Below, piece after piece: positions 36,279-46,500 of a stretch of DNA of 64,000 nucleotides. Location: NCBI GenBank assembly GCA_036435485.1, contig CM071596.1, forward strand, positions 65,273,001 through 65,337,000, written 5' to 3'. The notes beneath the pieces were generated by a model, which was not told where the DNA came from, made no database searches, and saw nothing but the letters and a program-made list of their open reading frames with translations. A program made the position numbers and the translations under genes. How positions within the stretch are numbered: the first letter of the stretch is position 1; each line of letters starts with the position of its first letter. This DNA is from Saposhnikovia divaricata (lineage: Eukaryota; Streptophyta; Magnoliopsida; Apiales; Apiaceae).

Positions 36279-38893
36279 TCATCAATATATATATATAAAG
36301 GAGGATAGCGGGAGTTTAGGTGGCGCTCTAATATCGTCTCAATCGATTTTTCTAATTTTCTAGAATTTTAAACACTAATAAATATGAAAATATCAATTAG
36401 CATATTAGAAGTAGAATAGGTGTTCGAATTTATAAAGGAGAAGAGTTCGAATTTATAGGGAAGACATATGATTAGAAGTTCTATTGGAAGTATAATAAGT
36501 ATTTATAAGGCATACGATTAAAAGTTCTATTGGAAGCAGGATAGGAGTTCGAATTTATAGAAAATAAGAGTTTGAATTTATAGAAAAAATATATAAATAA
36601 AAGTTCTACTAGAACTAGAATAGGTGTTTGAATATATAGAGCAGATATATAATTAAATATTTTATAGAAAGTACGATCTTCTTAAATTATATATTTTTTA
36701 TATAAGTTAATTGAACTTATATTAGGAAAATTTATTCATTTTGCTTTTATTGTAATGCTTTTAGACTGTGCTCTGCCACTCCACCAGTTAAAAAAACGAA
36801 TTTAAAGTATAAGGATTTCGATTCCTTTTTTTTTTTTGAAATGAAAAAATATGTGGCAGGGGACGAGTCCAAATCTTCTACACCACTTTAGGTGTGCCAC
36901 TCCATGTGCCACTTTAGGTGGTTGTTTTTGATTGGGTGGTTGGTGTGAATGCAGGGGGGTCCCATTTATATTAATGAGTGGTGAGCCAATCAAAAACAAC
37001 CACCTAAAGTGGCATATGGAGTGGCACACCTAAAGTGGTGTAGAGGATTTGTACTCGCAGGGGACACGGGTGTTTCTTAGAAGAACGAGTTTAACCATAA
37101 TGAATTGAGTTTATCTGAACAGTTTAATAATGAATTGAGCTTATCTGAACAGTTTAATAATGAGTTTAGGTGCCGCTCTAATATCGTCTAAATCGATTTT
37201 TCTAATTTCTAGAATTTTAAACATTAATAAATATAAAATATCAATTATAAAGAGGAAGTTCGAATTTATAGGGAAGACTTATGATTAGAAGTTCTATTGT
37301 AAGTATAATTAGTATTTATAAGGCATACGATTAAAAGTTCTATTGGAAGTAGAATAGGAGTTCGAATTTATAAATGAGAGTTCGAATTTATAGAAAAAAA
37401 ATATAAATAAAAGTTCTACTAGAACTAGAATAGGTGTTTGAATATATAGAGCAGACATATAATTAAATACTTTATAGAAAGTACGATCTTCTTAAATTAT
37501 ATATTTTTTTATATAAGTTAATTATATTTATATTAGGAAAATTTATTCATAAATCCAATACTATTGTCATGAAAAAAAGTCACCGAATTTATAAAGAAAA
37601 GAATTGATGTGTTAACATAATAAAAGAACAATGAGTAAAAGAACAATCTCATGCAGGAATCCTAAATAAATACAGGAGTATTTATAATATAAAGATAAAA
37701 TAAGATGTGTTTTTATTTTCTAAAATGCCAAAACTTTTAGAAAATCTAGAGAAAGTATAAATTGGAATTCACTCTATTTTTTAGGTTTTGATTTTAAGGA
37801 AAAAAATTGTTGTGTAAGATAAGTAACATCAATAATATGTAATGAAGTTAGAATTTCGATCCCAAACGAGAGCGGCTCGAAACGTGTTTAACGGGAAGAC
37901 GGCTCACTATAAAAGATTGTACTAGCTATTAAAATATCATATGATGTTATGAATTTTATTTTATTTTTAGGATTTTATTTTATTTTGTATTTTTAGGATT
38001 GTACTAGCTTTCTTTTTAGTAATAACTGTGTTTAATAAGAAAGCGGTTCATTAGATAAGACCGTATAAAAGATGTTTAAATATATAATTAATACATAAAA
38101 TAAATTGTTTTATTGGAAGTAGAATACGAGGGCGGTGGAGACGTCTTATACGATTTTTTAAAACTATACATCTTTTTCCCTAGAAATCCTTTATTTTAAC
38201 TTTTTTATACAAGTTAATTGTACTTGCATTACAAAAATATATCCATAAATGTAATATTATTCCCGTAACGAAAAGTCTTCGTATTTTAAATTTTTTTTGA
38301 TATGTTAACATAACAGAAAGACATTTCCATGCGGAAACTGTAAATAAATACAAGAATATCTATAATATACAGAAAATATAAGATGTGTTTTCATCTTTTA
38401 AAACTCCATAAATATTAGAAAGTTTAAAGAATATAAAAATTTGAATTTACTCACTTTATATAATGGAGTTAGAATTTCGGTTTCAAATAAGAGCGGCTCG
38501 AAACGTATTTAACGGGAAGACGGCTCGCTAGAAAAGATTGTATTAGCTATTAGAATTTGATACTGAAGTCATAATTTTTTTTTATTTTTACGGTTCAATT
38601 TTATAGATAAAAAATATTATATAAGTCTTTATAATATATGTTAAAAAGTTGGGATTTCGGTTTTAACGAGAGAGCGGCTCAATCGAAAGAATCGTATTTA
38701 ACAAGAAATTGATTCATTAGAGAAGATTATTTAATTATTAAAATTTAATAATAATATTAAAATTTAATATTAATATTAGAATTTCGATCCCAAACGAGAG
38801 CGGCTCAAAACGTGTTTAACGGGAAGGCGGCTCACTATAAAAGATCGTACTAGCTATTAAAATATCACATGATGTTATAAATTTTATTTTAAA
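36279..38893 (+). mobile_element. Helitron family B, rearranged and without a 3' end (copy B3)
   Basis: The family B head is at 36282. The copy is broken at about 36740 by unrelated DNA that contains a Mutator-like MITE; a second, headless family B stretch restarts at about 37155 (TTTAGGTGCCGCTCT). An internal stretch is repeated (compare 37850-37970 with 38775-38890). The copy stops at about 38893 without hairpin or CTAG. Confidence 0.55.
36865..37056. mobile_element. 192-bp Mutator-like MITE with 9-bp target duplication
   Basis: The ends GAGTCCAAATC and GATTTGTACTC begin inverted arms of about 75 bases that contain TCTACACCACTTTAGGTG. GCAGGGGAC flanks both sides exactly (36856-36864 and 37057-37065). 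Nine-base duplication with long inverted ends is typical of MULE-derived MITEs. Confidence 0.85.
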
Positions 38894-39773
38894 CAAAGTA
38901 CTTAAAAATTTATTCAATAACACGATACGACTCGTCCAATAAATGTATCTAATCAGCAAGCACAAAACCCACAAGTTCACATCCTTTATTCTTATAAAGC
39001 TTCCAAAAAATCAGAACCTGAAATATTAGAAACGAATGAGCTACACAGCTCAGCAAGTACAATTGACTAACAGATAATCTTAAAAATCAATGGGCGTTTT
39101 AATAAAACAATTTTCAAAATCAAATATAAGTTTGCAAAACATTTACGAAAACAATTCCAACCCAAAGTTTTATAATTTAAAAAAAAATACAGAATTTAAA
39201 ACAGAAGCAGAAACAGAAACAATAAGAAATCAAAAATACCACAATCTTGCTCTACGGTCACACTTTGCCAGTGACCGACATCTTATTCTTATTCTTATTC
39301 TTTTGTCACACTTTGCCAGTGACCGGCATCTAAAGTTCAATAATTACGCGCCCTTAATAGGTATCTAAAGTTGCACACTTGTGCGCCTACTAAGGGTATC
39401 TAAAGCTAGTTCCGGAATTATAGCGTAAATTACGAACGGGTTCGAAACGTAGAGACTGAGGATTCTAAAATCAAATACTTATATCTTATACAATTCAAAA
39501 CAAAATCTTATATCTTATACGAAAGTCGAAAGTTGCAGAATCAAAATATACTTTTCGAAAATTAAAAGTAAGTAAAAAGTACTTACCTCGAAGTCGACAC
39601 TAAAACCGAAAATAATTGCACGAACAATCCTATAAATTTAATAAACCAACCACAATTAATTAATGATCCGAGACATAATTATTGGCACTAAACAGAGTAC
39701 AACACATGCTGACTTTTACACTAGCTGGTATGCTATTCAAAATAAACGCATGCCATAAATCATACACGGACTC
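38894..39773. other. Unclassified repetitive DNA between Helitrons and Athila
   Basis: A phrase GTCACACTTTGCCAGTGACC occurs twice, 48 bp apart, at about 39256 and 39304, with a TCTTAT repeat between. Phrases such as GAGCTACACAGCTCAGCAAG resemble noncoding DNA of Ty3/gypsy elements. No ORF is credible. Confidence 0.4.
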
Positions 39774-40079
39774 GATATTCATTAGCTGCCATCATCTCGA
39801 TAAGATCGTAGGCTTCCTCATAACTTTTAGCCCATAATGCTCCCCCTGAAGCTGCATCTACCATTGGCCTTGATTGCATTCCTAGTCCATTATAGAAACA
39901 GTTTATGACCATCCAATTTGGCATGCCATGATGAGGGCATTGTCGAAGCATTTCCTTGTATCTTTCCCACGCTTCACATAAAGATTCACTAGACTGTTGA
40001 GAAAATTGCGTGATGGCATTCCTTATAGCTGCAGTCTTTGCCATGGGGAAAAATTTGCTAAGAAACTTTTGAGCTAGAT
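39774..40079 (-). pseudogene. Athila gag fragment (306 bp), misplaced after pol
   Basis: The stretch matches 54517-54822, part of the gag gene in the same orientation, almost base for base. It encodes the MAKTAAIRNAITQFS... to ...MMAANEY part of the capsid region. In the normal order gag lies upstream of protease; here it lies downstream, so it comes from another copy in a rearranged tandem array. Confidence 0.85.
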
Positions 40080-40086
40080 ATAATTA
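40080..40086. other. Filler DNA at a rearrangement junction
   Basis: Seven bases (ATAATTA) belong to neither flanking Athila segment. With their neighbours they form a 15-bp copy (AGATATAATTACAGG, 40076-40090) of a sequence 56 bp away (40132-40146). Short templated filler is typical of end-joining repair. Confidence 0.7.
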
Positions 40087-40712
40087 CAGGACTCTTAAAA
40101 GCTTGTCTTCCTCAGAGTCTGAAAGGTTAGCAGATATAATTACAGGTAAGGTAGATGATTTACCAAGAGAAGCATACTTTAATTGATTAGGAAGTGGTTT
40201 GAGCTCTAGAGTTGGAGCTTCCTCGATAGATGGTTTCATTTGCTGATGCGGCCCCTTTAGTTCTGGTAGATCCAATGATTCAACTGGTCTTTCAAATTTT
40301 CTTTGCCATGGCAAAGCATCCAGATATTGCAATTGTTCATCTATGTCATCTTCATCTAATGAATACCTTCCACTAAGGGCCTTTTCCAAAGTGTCATTCA
40401 TGAACATGTGATCCAACTTTTCTTGTATCGTAGACTCAATCAAGTTTACCTTCAGACACTGTTCTTCTTCTGTTGGAAACTTCATGGCTTTAAAAACGTT
40501 GAAAGTGACATTTTGATCATGCACCCTCATTGTAAGTTCCCCCTTTTGGACGTCAATCAATGTTTGTCCTGTCGCCAAGAATGGTCTACCAAGAATGATC
40601 GGAATCTTCTTGTCCTCTTCGAAATCAAGTATGACAAAATCAGCTGGGAAGATAAGTTTGTCTACTTTCACTAGGACATCTTCAACAAATCCCCGAGGAT
40701 AAGTGATAGAGC
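40087..40712 (-). pseudogene. Athila pol fragment (post-protease spacer), truncated
   Basis: It matches about 61805-62431 of the complete copy with few differences and in the same orientation. It encodes the KVDKLIFPADFVILDFEED region downstream of the protease. It is the continuation of the copy at 53221-55370, separated from it by the copia insertion. The reverse transcriptase and everything beyond is missing. Confidence 0.9.
40708..40712. repeat. Target-site duplication of the copia element, left copy
   Basis: AGAGC here equals AGAGC at 53216-53220. The uninterrupted Athila copy reads GATAGAGCGATCAG at about 62425, confirming a single AGAGC before insertion. Confidence 0.95.
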
Positions 40713-41221
40713 TGTTAAATATAATTGATGTGTTTTAATCAGTGTTTAAGTGTTACAGGGAGTTATCAGAGTTTAGCTGGAAGCAGTCAGAGTTTGCGTA
40801 AACTCTGACAGTTGGAAGCTCGACAGAGTTTGTTAAACTCTGTCTGGAGGAAGCGCGTCTACTGTTCAACAGTGATTAAAGATTAATTATGGAAGCGATA
40901 TCTTTGAAGATTGGATAGCTATCAAAGAGATCGAGTTGACATAGGAGACGTGTGACAATCTGTAATTGATATCATTGTATAGCTGATTATTAGGAATATC
41001 AATTAGAGATTGTATCGTAGCTGTATGATATATAAATACAGATAGGTTAACCCTAGAAGGGTATCGATAACGAATTATCATTATTGTAACCTAGCAGCTC
41101 TTTGTGATATTTTTACATCACGAAGAGGGTTTGAAATACAAGAAGTTTTTAAGTGCATAAACGCTTTTACTTGTTAATCTTTCATAAAAAGTTGATTATT
41201 ATTTGTGTATTCGGCCTAACA
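40713..41221 (+). repeat. 5' LTR of the copia element
   Basis: The 509-bp LTR runs TGTTAAAT to CCTAACA. TATATAAATA at 41029-41038 is the likely TATA box. Upstream in U3 lie two hairpin-forming inverted repeats of the CAGAGTTT/AAACTCTG motif (40786-40809 and 40822-40844) and a further single CAGAGTTT at 40767. Confidence 0.97.
41029..41038 (+). promoter_or_regulatory. TATA box of the copia 5' LTR
   Basis: TATATAAATA lies 190 bases before the LTR end. The right LTR has the same box at 53023-53032. Confidence 0.65.
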
Positions 41222-41223
41222 AG

Positions 41224-41235
41224 TGGTATCAGAGC
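41224..41235 (+). other. Primer-binding site for initiator methionine tRNA
   Basis: TGGTATCAGAGC lies two bases after the LTR. It is the standard primer site of plant copia elements. Confidence 0.95.
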
Positions 41236-41282
41236 AAATCTGTTACTTTATTACAGGTTAAGATCCAAACACAACAATAATC

Positions 41283-43514
41283 ATGTCAGAAATTCCTCCA
41301 CCAACACCTACTGTTTCTGAAAAGGCTCCTACTACTGTGAGTCGTTATGAACCAATCAGGGTTCCTATTCTGAGGCCATTAGAGTATGCTATGTGGAAGG
41401 TCAAGATGACTATGTTTCTGGAGGCTACAGATCCAGAATATCTTGACAGGATTTATGAAGGTCCTCACAATCCTACAAAGCTATCTGTTGCAGTTGCTGG
41501 TGAAGCAGCAAAAATGGTTCCAAAGGAAAAGAAGGACATGACTCCTGAAGATCTATCATCAATTGCTAAGGATGCAAAAGTTAGGCATTTACTGCATAGT
41601 GCCTTAGACAATGTTATGTCTAACAAAGTCATTAACTGCACCACTGCAAAAGAGATATGGGATGCACTTGAAGTCAGGTGTCAAGGAACTGCAGCTATTA
41701 AGAAGAATAGGAGAAACATACTCACACAAGAGTATGAGCATTTTGAGACTAAACCTGAAGAGACCATGACAGAAACATTTGATAGATTCTGTAAACTGAT
41801 TAATGATCTGTCATTGGTCAACAAAGAGTATGATCTAGAAGACTCGAATCTCAAGTTTATTCTTTCTCTACCTGAAAAGTGGGATGTGAAAACAACCACT
41901 ATTAGAGACAACTATGATCTTGCTGAAACAGAGATTGATGAAATTTATGGACTGCTCAAAACTTATGAATTGGAAATGGAGCAGAGAAACAGGAGATCAA
42001 GCAGAAAAGGAAAGTCTGTTGCTCTTAATGTTGAAGAGAAGCCTCAGAAGAAAGAGGCAACAAGAAGGAAAATGAAGGGAAAAGCTTTAGTCATACATTC
42101 AGAAAGTGATTCACCAAACTCTGATTATGATTCAAACTCTTCTGAATCATCTGACTCTGAGGATGATGAAGAAGAAATGAGAAAAATGGCTGTGCTGATG
42201 GTGAAGACTTTCAAGAAAATGGGCTTCAAGAATTTCAAGAAAGGAAAAAGGTTTTCTAGGGATTCAAATGAAGACAGGAAAAGCTACAGGAAGTCTGATA
42301 AGAGAGATTCTAAAGGGAAGAAGGATAAGTCTGAAATTCAATGCTACAAGTGTAAGGAGATGGGTCACTATGCTCCTGAGTGCAAGAAGGGTAAAACTGG
42401 AAAGGTACTCTACACTAAAGGCAGAGATTGGGCAGATACTTTAGATTCTGATGAAGAAGTGAACTATGCTCTCATGGCTACTACTGAATCAGAATCCTCT
42501 GAAAATCAGGTACCTCCAACTACCTATGCTTATAATATTGATGACATTGCTCAATTAAGAATTTTTCTTAAGTCATTGCATATAAGCTATAGGGATCAGA
42601 CTTTAGAAAATGAGAGGATAAAAGCTGAAAATTCTGAACTTAAAGAGAGAAATAAACTTGTTGAAGAGAAACTTGAAAACATGCAACAAGTTCAGAAAGA
42701 GAGAGATGATGCTGTTTGCAAAGAACAGATTTTGCTTCAGAAGTATAAACAACTAGAATTTGAGTTGGAGGAAGCAAATAAGAAAATTAGGACTTGGACT
42801 AATTCTGGAAAGGACACTCAACAGATTTTTCAAACAGACACTGTTGGTCTAGGTTATAATGAGGGAGATGAACTTAGATTTCAAAATCAAGTTAAAGTCA
42901 GAACTAAATTTGTTCATGGAACCAGTAAATTTTTGTCTGAGAATGAAAAAGAAGCTGTCCAAAGAAAACCAGTAAAAACTAGTGTTAAACAGGTTAATAT
43001 TGGTTCAATGACAGATAAACAACTCAAACATAAACTGAAGGAGTTAAAATCTGTTGAGAAAAAGAAAGTGTCAAATAAGAACAGAAATGGAAAAGTAGGC
43101 ATCACTTCAGGATATAAACCAATGCTTGCTAGTTATGCTCCAAGAAAGACATGTCATAACTGTGGTAGTACTAAGCATCTTGCAAATTTCTGCAAGAAAA
43201 ATAAAAATAAAAATTCTTTACCTACAAAGTCTGAGGTAAAGAAGGATTTTGCTAGAACTAAGCCACAGACTCTATGCACACACTGTGGAAGCACTTGGCA
43301 TTCCATCTATACTTGCAGAAAATATCATGCTATCTATCATAATTACTATGAACTGAAACCCAATCTAAAATGGGTTAAAGTTGATACTGCAAGTGTAAAC
43401 ACTGATACTGTTAGCTCAAACTCTGATAATGTTAATTCCGCTGCAAAAGCTAACAAAGTTAAGAATGCCAAAGGATCCAAGCAAGTCTGGATCCTTAAAA
43501 CTAATCCTCAGTAA
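41283..43514 (+). CDS. gag: Sirevirus-like Gag, 743 residues, three zinc knuckles
   Basis: Gag forms the particle and packages RNA. Residues about 30-240 match the copia capsid-type domain (MWKVKMTMFLEA, then AKEIWDALEVRCQG, TETFDRFCKLINDL). A basic and acidic linker with an SDSEDDEEE stretch follows. The first CX2CX4HX4C knuckle is CYKCKEMGHYAPEC near residue 353. A coiled-coil-like, E/K/L-rich stretch covers about 436-505. Two further knuckles, CHNCGSTKHLANFC (about 622) and CTHCGSTWHSIYTC (about 665), are followed by a tail. The ATG at 41283 lies 48 bases after the primer site and is the first one. The length is large for copia gag but normal for Sireviruses. The frame ends at TAA 43512-43514, just before pol. 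Confidence 0.92.
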   Translation: MSEIPPPTPTVSEKAPTTVSRYEPIRVPILRPLEYAMWKVKMTMFLEATDPEYLDRIYEGPHNPTKLSVAVAGEAAKMVPKEKKDMTPEDLSSIAKDAKVRHLLHSALDNVMSNKVINCTTAKEIWDALEVRCQGTAAIKKNRRNILTQEYEHFETKPEETMTETFDRFCKLINDLSLVNKEYDLEDSNLKFILSLPEKWDVKTTTIRDNYDLAETEIDEIYGLLKTYELEMEQRNRRSSRKGKSVALNVEEKPQKKEATRRKMKGKALVIHSESDSPNSDYDSNSSESSDSEDDEEEMRKMAVLMVKTFKKMGFKNFKKGKRFSRDSNEDRKSYRKSDKRDSKGKKDKSEIQCYKCKEMGHYAPECKKGKTGKVLYTKGRDWADTLDSDEEVNYALMATTESESSENQVPPTTYAYNIDDIAQLRIFLKSLHISYRDQTLENERIKAENSELKERNKLVEEKLENMQQVQKERDDAVCKEQILLQKYKQLEFELEEANKKIRTWTNSGKDTQQIFQTDTVGLGYNEGDELRFQNQVKVRTKFVHGTSKFLSENEKEAVQRKPVKTSVKQVNIGSMTDKQLKHKLKELKSVEKKKVSNKNRNGKVGITSGYKPMLASYAPRKTCHNCGSTKHLANFCKKNKNKNSLPTKSEVKKDFARTKPQTLCTHCGSTWHSIYTCRKYHAIYHNYYELKPNLKWVKVDTASVNTDTVSSNSDNVNSAAKANKVKNAKGSKQVWILKTNPQ

Positions 43515-43530
43515 TTGTTTGTGATTGCAG
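43512..43530 (+). promoter_or_regulatory. Gag-pol boundary: stop codon plus shift of frame
   Basis: Gag ends at TAA 43512. The following codons (TTG TTT GTG) would continue in the gag frame, then one extra base leads into the pol frame at TTG CAG GGT. To express pol the ribosome would have to pass both the stop and the +1 offset, or pol could come from another mRNA. No standard slippery site is evident. Confidence 0.55.
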
Positions 43531-46500
43531 GGTAACAGGGAGGCAACCCTAGTCGTGGACAGTGGATGTTCAGGACACATGACTGGAAATAAAGCCCTGC
43601 TATCAGAATATGAGGAGAAGGCTGGCCGAAAAGTTTCCTATGGTGATGGCAATATAGGAAGAACATTGGGATATGGCAATATCAATCTTGGAAATGTCAT
43701 CATCAACAATGTAGCTCATGTCCCAGGACTCAAGCATGACTTGCTATCTGTGAGTCAAATCTGTGACAAGGGATATCATGTAGATTTCCAACCTGAATAT
43801 TGTGAAGTTATCAGCAAATCTACAGGAAAGGTTGTTCTAGTTGGTCACAGGCAAAACAACATTTATGAAATCAAGCTTTTGATGGACTCTGTTGGAAAAG
43901 CTGTTTGCCTGTCTACAAGAATGTCTAGTGAAGAGAGTTGGAAGTGGCACAAGAAACTCTCACATTTGAACTTGAACAACATCAATGAATTGATCAGAAA
44001 GGATCTTGTAAGAGGACTCCCAAAGACCCTGTTAAATGTTGATGGCCTATGTGACTCATGTCAGAAGGCTAAACAAAGGAAGTCATCTTTCAAGAGCAAA
44101 ACAGAATTTTCTATCACTGATCCCTATCATCTTCTGCATGTTGATCTCTTTGGTCCAGTAAATGTTATGTCTATTGCAAGGAAGAAATATGCTTTAGTCA
44201 TTGTTGATGAATACACTAGATTCACCTGGGTGTATTTTCTAGCAAAGAAGGATGAAACTGCATCAACTCTGATGGAGCATGTGAAGCTTCTGGACAAAGG
44301 ATCAAGCAACAAAGTCAGAATCATCAGAAGTGATAATGGAACTGAGTTCAGAAATGCAACAATGGAAGAATTCTGCAAGGACAATGGAGTGAAACAAGAA
44401 TTTTCAGCACCTGGTACACCACAACAAAATGGTGTAGTTGAAAGGAAAAATAGAACCTTAATTGAAGCTGCCAGAACTATGCTTGATGAAGCAAAATTGC
44501 CAACTTATTTCTGGGCAGAAGCTGTTCAAACTGCTTGTTTTACTCAAAATGCAACACTGATCAATAAGCATGGAAAGACACCATATGAGATGGTGAAGAA
44601 AAAGAAGCCTAACCTGAAATACTTTCATATTTTCGGGTGCAAATGTTTCGTTTTGAAGACTCATCCAGAACAGTTGACCAAGTTTGAGTTAAAGGCAGAT
44701 GAAGGAATTTTTGTTGGCTATCCACTGTCAACAAAGGCATTCAGAGTTTACAATCTGAGAACTAAAGTGATCATGGAATCTATACATGTTTCTTTTGATG
44801 ATAAGAAGATAACTGGACTTGAAGACAAAGACGAATATGATCAATTGAACTTTGAAAATGAAGTTTTAAACTCTGATGAAGGAAACTCTGATGAAACAAT
44901 TCTGACAGACTCTGTTGAAACAAACTCTGAACCTCTACTGGTAAATTCTGGAGAAACTTCTCAGTCACAACAAAAAGGAGAACCAGTTGAGGGGGAGCAT
45001 GATCAAGATGAAGACTCAAACACTGATACTGAGTCAACTGAAAAATCTGGATCAAACTCTGATGCTTCAAACTCTGAAAATTCAAATTCTGACTCTGGAC
45101 AGTCAAGTTCAGGGGGAGTCTCAGAAAACGAAGATAGATCACAACAGAATCAGGAGAGCATGGATCAAGGGGGAGGATCACATGCTGACAGAAGTCATTT
45201 GCCTTCTGCTAGGAAATGGACTAAATCACATACACCTGATTTGATAATTGGTGATCCAGATGCAAAAGTAAAGACAAGAAGTGCTACTGCAAGTGAATGT
45301 CTGTTTCATGCATTCTTGTCTAAAAATGAACCAAAGAAAGTGGAAGAAGCTCTTCAAGATGCAGACTGGATAACAGCAATGCAGGAAGAGTTAAATGAAT
45401 TTGAAAGGAATGAAGTTTGGACCCTTGCACCAAGACCAAAGAACAGATCTATTGTGGGTACTAAATGGGTTTTCAGAAACAAGACTGACAGTGAAGGTGT
45501 TATCACAAGGAACAAGGCTAGACTGGTAGCAAAAGGTTATTCACAGCAGGAAGGAATAGATTATGATGAAACATTTGCTCCAGTAGCAAGATTGGAGGCA
45601 ATCAGAATTTTTCTAGCATATGCCTCTCACAAGAAATTCAAAGTGTTCCAGATGGATGTGAAAAGTGCTTTTCTGAATGGAAAGCTTGAAGAAGAAGTGT
45701 TTGTTGAACAACCACCAGGATTTGTGGACCCCAAATATCCAGATTATGTCTACAGGCTAGATAAGGCACTATATGGACTTAAGCAGGCACCAAGAGCATG
45801 GTATGAGACACTTGCTCAGTTTCTTCTAGAAAGTGGATTCAACAGAGGAACAATTGACAAAACTCTGTTTTATTTCAATCAAGGAAGTGACCTCCTTTTA
45901 GTTCAAATCTATGTTGATGACATCATCTTTGGGTCTACTAATGATAAACTCTGTAAGAAGTTTGCCAAGCTCATGCAGTCCAGATATCAAATGAGCATGA
46001 TGGGAGAGCTTAGTTACTTTGTAGGCCTACAGGTGAAACAAACAGAAGATGGAATTTTCATTAATCAAGAAAAATACACCAGAAATCTTCTCAAGAAATT
46101 TGGTATGCTTGACTGTTCATCTGCATCAACTCCCATGGCAACAGCAACTAAACTGGACAAAGACACAGGAGTTTCAGTGGATATGACAAACTACAGGGGC
46201 ATGATAGGATCTCTTTTATACTTGACAGCTAGTAGGCCTGACATCATGTATGCAACCTGTCTTTGTGCAAGGTTTCAGGCAGATCCTAGAGAGCCACATC
46301 TGACAGCTGTGAAAAGAATCTTCAAGTATCTCAAGGGCACCATATCATTAGGTCTGTGGTATCCCAGAGAATCAGATTTTAAGCTACTTGGGTATTCTGA
46401 TGCAGACTTTGCAGGCTGTAAGGTAGACAGAAAGAGCACTAGTGGAAGTTGTCAATTTCTTGGTGACAGACTTGTTTCCTGGTATAGCAAGAAACAGAAA

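Noticed and set aside
23571..38893. Repeated short blocks read as a CRISPR-like array
   Set aside because: Spacing is irregular, repeats are Helitron modules and the DNA is plant nuclear.
39090..39368. 92-codon ORF in the unclassified spacer
   Set aside because: It spans a direct repeat and a TCTTAT run and has no domain.
43511..43530. GT...AG pair at the gag-pol boundary as an intron
   Set aside because: Only 20 bases lie between the sites, far below plant intron size.
44780..45181. 133-codon minus-strand ORF within copia pol
   Set aside because: It is the shadow of the S/E/D-rich pol linker; its leucine/glutamine content follows from the complement.
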